A DNA stretch of 64,000 nt from Zelopaecilomyces penicillatus (taxonomy: Eukaryota > Ascomycota > Sordariomycetes > Hypocreales > Pseudodiploosporaceae), in the NCBI GenBank assembly GCA_005765155.1, contig VCCP01000001.1, forward strand, positions 248,001 through 312,000, read 5' to 3'. The translations under genes and the position numbers were made by a program. Shown here piece by piece: positions 58,150 to 64,000 of this stretch. The notes under the pieces were generated by a model. It worked only from the letters and a program-made list of their open reading frames with translations, did no database searches and was not told the DNA's origin. Numbering within the stretch: the stretch's first letter is position 1; every line of letters begins with the position of its first letter.

Positions 58150-59511
58150 TGTGACAAGGCACTAGTGGCATAAGCAACACATTCACAGTCGGGTGGCACA
58201 TTGGGAAAAGATGGGTTTTCCAAGAAAGGGCGAACGATGCGTGGTCGAAAACGCAGACAGGTGACCATCATGTATCTGCTGGTCAACAAACAAACAAATC
58301 GTTTACATTGTCAAGGCACTGGACAGTATTTGTGTAGTATGTATTTTTTAAGAGCAATGCTATTCATACAATACATTGCTTACATCTATTACCATATCCC
58401 CACATCAAATTTGCCAACACCCTCACATACAATTCCAGTGCAATGTATTGGACATTTCACTAGGCCGCCGCTCCAGCTGTCAATCAACAAGGCTGTCACA
58501 GTGTAATGAACCACACTGTATATCCCACCCAGCTTTATAACTGGAGGAAATGCACCAATAGGCTTTTCTGCGTATGGAGAACTGGGAGGATTGTGAGAAT
58601 GCTGATATGGGCAGATCTTGTCTGTTAAGCAAGGTCCAGGATGCGTGGTATAACAAGCAACTAGGCTGATATGCCAGCTAACTATCGGATATTTTAGATC
58701 CCCATATGAATGGTCTCACCTCGGGCCGTTATATTGGTCTAAAAACAACTTGCTGGCTCGGCCGCTTGACCTAACACATTTTGATCGCTGTGAATTATAA
58801 AAATAGCCTAGCATTTTGAGGGATGGCCAGCTACTTCGGGACAGGTTGAGTTCTAAGCCTTGCTTGTAGAGGAATTCTACGCAGCCTGGACAGATTTGAA
58901 CTTGATTTCGCACCTCGTTCTTGATGGTTGTATCATTTGCTTGAAACCAGATTTGGCCATGCTTTTTCAACTTGACAAGCATGACAACGCAAAGGGATGC
59001 CGAGACATGTGCATAACATCACAGGGCACTTTTACTCAAACTGCAGGGGTATCTGTCGAACTTAATTAGGTAGTTGACCTTGTATTTTTCCCCAATCACC
59101 GTTCCCCCTTGCATAAAATGCTGGCAAATGTGACTCTGGTGGTCATGCGAACCAGAAGCAGTTCACACTTGGCCTTGTATTTGGGATGTATAGATTGAAG
59201 AGAGTTTCATTACCCTCTATAATATACTTTTGGTTTATTTAGAAGAAAATTCGTTGGAGTGATGCAAGGGCCTGTCCATCAATCACACCCCATCCCATCC
59301 AGACTGCCACTGCCTTGCGTGAGTCAGGTCGACGACCACTGTTGATAATGACAGGTTCTGGTTGTAATGCGCGAATAGCAACACATGGGTATATCGTGTG
59401 AAATGTAGATGACGTCGAGCGAAATATCTGGCTTGCATACTAGGAATGGATTGAATATCTCGGTTCTATAAAGTCTCATGGTTTATAATCATGATGGAAG
59501 AGTTTAGCGGT

Positions 59512-59530
59512 TATATAAAGACACAGCTCA
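59512..59530 (+). promoter_or_regulatory. core promoter element, hydrophobin-like copy B
   Basis: TATATAAAGACACAGCTCA, a TATA box plus the AAAGACA..GCTC block seen in copies A and C, 74 bp before the ATG. Confidence 0.55.
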
Positions 59531-59603
59531 GCTCTAAACACTCTCGGTATCATTCTGCTTCTGCGCAACGACACAAAAAGTTCCAATCACCTACACCCAA
59601 AAT

Positions 59604-60006
59604 ATGAATCATCTATTTGTTTTATTCTTGTCAGGTGCAGCTGCATTGCCCCTGTTGACGTTTTCCCAGGGTACATGTCAACTCGGCAAGCTGTACTGCT
59701 GCGACGGAAAGATGACAGCAGACGAAATCATAGGCAAAGGCCCGGCCTTTCCGCTTTCTGTGATTGCTCAGCATTCATGTTAGATTAGTTACATCTGTCA
59801 TTCGTTATTGTTGTCTAATGTCAACTACAGGTCTTCCAATCAGTACGCTGGAAAGTGCTCCTGGGAACCCACGCTCGGCAGCAACGGTTTGCTGCGAAGA
59901 CGCTGTAAGCATCCATTTGAAAATGTCACGATATTAGTTGTTCAACACTAATAATCCACAGGGGGAAGGAAGCCTTGCAGTGGCGCAGTGCTCCATGGTC
60001 AGATAG
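59604..60006 (+). CDS. hydrophobin-like protein, copy B (seven cysteines)
   Basis: Predicted secreted protein of about 97 residues. Exons 59604-59778, 59831-59904, 59962-60006. Signal peptide MNHLFVLFLSGAAALPLLTF. Cysteine pattern C-QLGKLY-CC, 25-residue loop, C, long loop, CC-EDAGEGSLAVAQ-C. The exon phases and the 45-nt last exon equal those of copy C. The fifth cysteine expected five residues before the second CC is Arg (NPR-SAATV-CC, codon CGC for TGC). An odd cysteine number would break one of the four hydrophobin disulfides, so its function is uncertain, though the frame is fully open. It lies upstream of a decayed LysM-type fragment. Confidence 0.65.
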
Positions 60007-60261
60007 GGAACTAAAGTTGGTTTTTTCCCATGCATGTTACATAGTCAGGATGTTTTGTTGCTTTGCGACAGCGCCGTCCATTGACAGAAGGGCAGCCATG
60101 ACAAGAGGCATATCCGCTAGGGTTAGGATTATATAGACTCATCCAAGGGAACCATCATCTTGATTCGCGCGTGTTAAATGCGCGATAAGTTGATGACAAA
60201 CCTATGCAATCAATGATAATGTGCAAAAGCTCCATTACTACGAAGAATGACTCTGCTGCTT

Positions 60262-60490
60262 TGACAAATATTCTTGGCTGGCTCCGTGGTGTAGGTGCAA
60301 GTCGTTTTGCCAACACAATTGTCTTGCTGATGAGCACATCTCAAATGCAGCGACGTGAACACTTGAAACTATCGGTCCACAGCTTGCGGCATGTCTTTCT
60401 GCTCATGTACCCGTTGGCATTCAAATTCAGGACCCCTTGCATGCCTGGCATGTTGGATGCCGAACATGTCACCACCATCACTATTGCCGC
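60262..60490 (-). pseudogene. decayed 3' end of a LysM-protein gene
   Basis: Minus-strand sequence matches the last exon of the intact LysM gene (61983-62392). The end reads LHLRCAHQQDNCVGKTTC and TYTTEPAKNIC against LHLRCARQQDDCVSKKTC and TYATEPAKNIC in the intact gene. Just upstream, GYMSRKTCRKLWTD matches GYTSRSTCRKLWTD but in another frame, so a one-base insertion separates them. The stop codon is also lost (TGA became CAA). No start or upstream exons remain. Confidence 0.75.
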
Positions 60491-60653
60491 AGGAATCTAA
60501 TGGAGCGGTTTAACTTGAGTCAACATACTTGTTACACACTCCATTTCAGATGAACCAATAGCGAGACGTGGGCGTTTCAAGACCTGTTGGTCGATGCAAC
60601 CCAGTTTGACGTGATGAGTTACCGCAGGCTCAAGATGACCAGTATCTGGCGCG

Positions 60654-61157
60654 CTAGTTTTTGTTTATTAAGAAGAAGAAATTATACCACAACAGGCAAA
60701 ATATCTCATGACCCAGAAGCTTAACCAATGATATAGCAAGCAAACCGCCAGCAACCCAATATTTGTTATAGGTATACAAAGACCTAGCCGCCGTGGGGGT
60801 CCTAATATTTACGGTCATGTGCTGAAAGGCTACATGTCTCTGAATGGACGTAGAAGCGCGGATTATGGCAGCCACAGATGAATATCCCTGACCGCTGATA
60901 AATTCATCTAACCCGTATTCGTCGAAGCACAGCCGAATATGGCGAGTGTGTAGGGCTGGATAGAAGGTAGTTAATGGTCTAGCTGCAAGCCCGAGTAGAG
61001 TCTTTGACCAAGCATATTGCAGTAAATATTGAAAGTTTCTGAGCCGGCCACAGCCGAAGAGCCATGGTTCATAATCATTCGCCTGACTGCAGCCCATGGA
61101 ACTTCGCTGAGACACACACCCAAGTGGCGAAAGTCTAGAGCGGATTAGTCTGGCCAC
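60654..61157 (-). CDS. unassigned open frame, 167 codons
   Basis: Open frame starting MARLIRSRLSPLGCVSQRSS, with a balanced amino acid composition up to about residue 130 and a hydrophobic tail (WVAGGLLAISLVKLLGHEIF). I do not recognise it. It sits between the LysM relic and hydrophobin copy C in AT-rich sequence, where a 500-nt open frame is less expected by chance. It could be the C-terminal piece of a larger lost gene. Confidence 0.25.
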   Translation of the reverse strand: MARLIRSRLSPLGCVSQRSSMGCSQANDYEPWLFGCGRLRNFQYLLQYAWSKTLLGLAARPLTTFYPALHTRHIRLCFDEYGLDEFISGQGYSSVAAIIRASTSIQRHVAFQHMTVNIRTPTAARSLYTYNKYWVAGGLLAISLVKLLGHEIFCLLWYNFFFLINKN

Positions 61158-61270
61158 AGGCTCTAGTAGTCACATAGTCGACGATGTATATTGATCTTCC
61201 CTCCCTACATTCATACTCTTGGGTCTCAAACAGCCGCATTGTTACTTAATCAATTTGCCCAGCGTGTAGT

Positions 61271-61292
61271 ATATACAAAGACAAAGCTCACT
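61271..61292 (+). promoter_or_regulatory. core promoter element, hydrophobin copy C
   Basis: ATATACAAAGACAAAGCTCA followed by CT, 68-89 bp before the ATG, matching the block in copies A and B. Confidence 0.55.
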
Positions 61293-61359
61293 GTATAATT
61301 GCAAGAATTTCTAAAATCATTAACAACCTGATCAAGCTTTTACAAAGCAATCCTGTAAT

Positions 61360-61720
61360 ATGCATTATCTATTTATTCTATTCGCTACAGCTGTTGGTGC
61401 GCTGCCTCAGTCGGTACATGTTCTGAGTTCGTGTGATGATGACCGCATACCGAGCTGCTGTAACACGGGAAAGGAGTTGCCTATAGGTGAAATTCTCGGT
61501 GGAAACTGTAAGAACAGCTACGTGTCCATTAAAGACTGAGTTCCTAATATAATACTACAGGTACGCCTTTTCCAGTGGGCTCAGGGTCCCCTTGCAAATC
61601 GATAACAGCTTGTTGTTCAGTAAGCGCTGATTCAGGATGATGAGACGCCAGTTGGTCTAAACTAATAATTTTTAGGGTGATCAATTCGGACTTATAAATT
61701 CACCATGCATTCCATTCTAG
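61360..61720 (+). CDS. hydrophobin (copy C, all eight cysteines)
   Basis: Small secreted amphipathic wall protein of about 83 residues. Exons 61360-61507, 61561-61619, 61676-61720. Signal peptide MHYLFILFATAVGALPQS. Cysteine order C-x7-CC-x15-C-x10-C-x5-CC-x10-C, the hydrophobin eight-Cys pattern. The ending CCSGDQFGLINSPCIPF resembles the C-terminal GLINIGC.P of class I hydrophobins, but the inter-Cys loops are short and the class is not certain. Hydrophobins coat aerial hyphae and spores and mask or attach to surfaces. It is convergent with the multi-LysM gene, whose stop is 263 bp away. The two tandem relatives upstream have lost cysteines. Confidence 0.78.
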
Positions 61721-61982
61721 TAGACCATATGGATTGGAACGGATATTACAAAGATATTTTCTTTGGTTTATATCAGGGGTGTTTTATACTTTGGCAAATC
61801 TCATGCATTTAACATATAAGTTTTCTATGGAATGAAACATGTCTACAGTCATGATGTGATGACAGCTAGGGGAAATGCCATCGTGTATTGATGCTTCATT
61901 TGCGCACCGCATGATTAAACAAATACAAGATTAAACCATCTAGCAAATAGTTGGAATCTGAGGGTTATATAACTTTATCGCA

Positions 61983-64000
61983 TCAACAAATATTCTTGGC
62001 TGGCTCCGTGGCATAGGTACAAGTCTTTTTGCTCACACAATCGTCTTGCTGGCGAGCGCACCTCAAATGCAGCGACTTGAACTTATAGCCATCTGTCCAC
62101 AGCTTTCGACACGTACTTCTGCTCGTGTAGCCGTAACCAAACCATTTGCCACCGCAACCTGGGTTTTCCCAGTAGCTGAGCTGAATCTGTCCTCCTGGGC
62201 AGAGACCCTCAGCGTCGGTGGTAATCGAGCCGGCTTGGCAGTCAGTGTTGATGCAAATACCATCGCTGCCGTCCTCAACTCGAACGTCGTTGTACACGGC
62301 ACCGGAACAGTCTGTGCGATACAGAGTTTTGAGGCGGAAAGCGATGGGAACGCCAACACAGTAGTGGTAGCCTTCCCAGAGACCAGTGCAGCCTATAAAT
62401 TGGGATGAGTACAGTATGACACGGAGAGAAGTGCTGGAATATGAATATGGGAGAGAGGCTTACCTGTCTTAACGGCTGGATTCCACTTGTAGCTAAACTG
62501 TGAGTTAGAGACCGCTTGCAAAAATTGGCCGTGTAGTAGCTAGCAGTGTCGACTTACAAATCGGCAAGGCTGATGGGATAATTTGCGTCTACAATGCCCT
62601 GACATGTGTCTTTAGCAACGGCCTTGTAGAATTTACTACACGTCTTGATGATGCCAGCTTGGGTTGGCGATGGACCTGATGACGAGGTAGTTGATGCTTT
62701 GGTAGTGGTTGTGCTGGTGGGCGATATCGTCGATCCTGTAGTGGTTGTTCCTACACAATAACACACAAACGATTGTATTAGCTCTTCCCTTGGAGAACAC
62801 AAAAACCCATAGGAAAGTAGTAAACAGTCTCACCAGCAGCATCTTTATTGACGCAGTAGCTGTACCCAAAAGCAAGTCTGCAGTCTTTGGGGTCCAGACT
62901 AGGGTTCCATTTGAGAAGATTATCGAACAGCACATGGTGCTTGACGGTGACAGACGTACACCGATTTACCAAGTCTAGATTAGGTATCATTCCATATTCC
63001 TTGATTGACAACGAGAAGTCTTTATAGTTGGCGTATACAGCACATCCTGCATGCGTGCCAGGAGCGTGTGGCAGCGTCGTTGGCACAGGCAGCTCAAAAG
63101 ACACCGTTGGCCGCGTAAAGATTGTCGATGGTTCTTGTTTCGGATAGCCAGGGTAAGTAGTTATGTCCCCCACTGGCTTGACGCAGTAGGATGTGCCTAG
63201 TTGAAGTTTTGTACATCCCGCATCTAGATCTGGGTTGAGGAATAAGAATCCATCGAGACTGATGCCGTTGTCGTTGGCAAGTTTGACACAGTAGTCAGTG
63301 GCAACGATCTTGACGAATATACGTTAGAACTGTCATGTTCAATTTGCCCAAATTTCCCGCCTCAGGGAGTTCTTACTGCGTGCCATGCGCCACATCGCCG
63401 ATTCGAGTTTGGTGCTGCGTTCGTTGGTGCTGGAGTTGCGGTAGGAACTACTGTGGTAGTCGGACTGGTTGCACCACCTACGGGGCTATTAAGAAGTCAG
63501 TATAAGACTCTAAAGGGATCGAAGTACTTAAAGAAAGGAGCATCTAAACCAACTCACCCAACACAAACATAAGTATACCGCCATCTCTGTGCGTTGATAC
63601 ACTGATAATCGAAATTGGGATTCCACGAAACGAGCTGCGCTCTCGTGACGCCGTATCTTTCCTGAAGGTCCGCACAAGTCTCTCCCATATACATGAAATG
63701 CGTTTTGCACGTGTAAGGGAGACATATGGATGTCCCAGGGGCGTGCAGCTGACACGGCATCATGAGGTTGTTTTGGTCAATCAGGCCAAAGGTCGAGACG
63801 TTTCTTTTCTGGGAGATTAAGTCACATGTGTCCCCTTCCGCAATTGTATATGGTGTTGGGCAAGGCCGGGTAGGAGCAGGCTTCGTTGTCGTCGTGGCTG
63901 TTGAGCTGTACGGTGATGCGTATTGGGCAGGGACTGTATAGTCGTATCCGGTTGCTTTGCAGCTCGCCGTCATGGATTTGAAGTCCTGCTCAACGCTCTC
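61983..64000 (-). CDS. multi-LysM chitin-binding secreted protein (5' end beyond right edge)
   Basis: Carbohydrate-binding extracellular protein, at least 552 residues in view. Exons on the minus strand: 64000-63558, 63485-63377, 63308-62834, 62750-62558, 62492-62464, 62392-61983, all frame-consistent. At least four, perhaps five, LysM-like modules: TPYTIAEGDTCDLISQKRNV; MGETCADLQERYGVTRAQLV; CVKLANDNGISLDGFLFLNP; a more divergent one near VLFDNLLKWNPSL; and AVAKDTCQGIVDANYPISLA with FYKWNPAV. Ser/Thr/Pro linkers separate them (TTTTGSTISPTSTTTTKAST). The last exon adds a cysteine-rich tail (CGGKWFGYGYTSRSTCRKLW, TYATEPAKNIC) without a LysM motif. Proteins of this type bind chitin or peptidoglycan and can act as effectors that hide fungal chitin. 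The signal peptide lies outside the window. Confidence 0.85.

Larger units (their letters stand above)
57889..59603. other. intergenic with a decayed duplicate segment
   Basis: About 1.7 kb. Apart from the relic at 58100-58149 I see no gene. An 88-codon minus-strand frame (58716-58982) has some composition like coding sequence but no recognisable domain. The end contains the copy-B promoter. Confidence 0.45.
60007..61359. other. intergenic with LysM-gene relic and one unassigned frame
   Basis: About 1.35 kb, holding the minus-strand relic (60262-60490), a 167-codon minus-strand frame (60654-61157) and, at its end, the copy-C promoter. Confidence 0.5.

Noticed and set aside
58716..58982. 88-codon minus-strand frame between hydrophobin copies A and B
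   Set aside because: No domain, no signal peptide, and no match to the LysM gene in the parts I compared; noted only in the spacer entry.

Overview
The window is a filamentous ascomycete chromosome segment, most likely from a Hypocreales-type Sordariomycete. The evidence is short (50-100 nt) GT..AG introns, monocistronic genes on both strands with long spacers, and fungal-only families: DUF7708/NACHT/C2H2 proteins, hydrophobins, LysM proteins, a CVNH lectin, a homeobox-C2H2 regulator and an exo-chitosanase-type GH2. I would not name a genus. No tRNA, rRNA, CRISPR array or intact transposon was seen. All exon joins were worked out by hand from reading frame and splice consensus.

Left part (1-33 kb), mostly metabolic and regulatory genes. 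In order: the 3' end of an MFS transporter, a short-chain dehydrogenase, a small GATA factor, a BAHD-like acyltransferase with an in-frame TAG, a small secreted protein (copy 1 of a two-member family), an isolated bacterial-looking CshA-type repeat, a salicylate-hydroxylase-like FAD monooxygenase, a large fungal protein (Ipa-like) with an in-frame TAG, a sugar transporter, a PD-(D/E)XK-like expanded-family protein, a fused diaminopropionate ammonia-lyase/M20 peptidase, a homeodomain + Zn2Cys6-like + C2H2 regulator, a secreted exo-beta-D-glucosaminidase, and a Dal5-type transporter convergent with it.

Middle part (33-54 kb), more accessory in look. A secreted CVNH lectin lies behind a cluster of TGAGTCA sites and is followed by a 2.5 kb AT-rich gene desert. 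Then comes a small metabolic cluster of a wax-synthase/MBOAT-type acyltransferase and two divergent P450s, with no backbone synthase in view. After it are a 1171-residue NACHT receptor-like protein with C2H2 fingers and ankyrin-like repeats, and a Rad5/HLTF-type SNF2 helicase with an internal RING finger.

Right part (55-64 kb), a secreted-protein neighbourhood. It holds copy 2 of the small secreted family, three tandem hydrophobin-like genes about 1.9 kb apart, and a multi-LysM chitin-binding protein running off the right edge. Between the hydrophobins lie decayed pieces that match each other and the 3' end of the LysM gene. A convergent hydrophobin/LysM module was therefore apparently duplicated and is decaying. 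Only the hydrophobin beside the intact LysM gene keeps all eight cysteines.

The signals most worth a second look are this module, the ygeX-ygeY-like enzyme fusion, the cysteine-creating intron shared by the two small secreted genes, and the two single-TAG genes.
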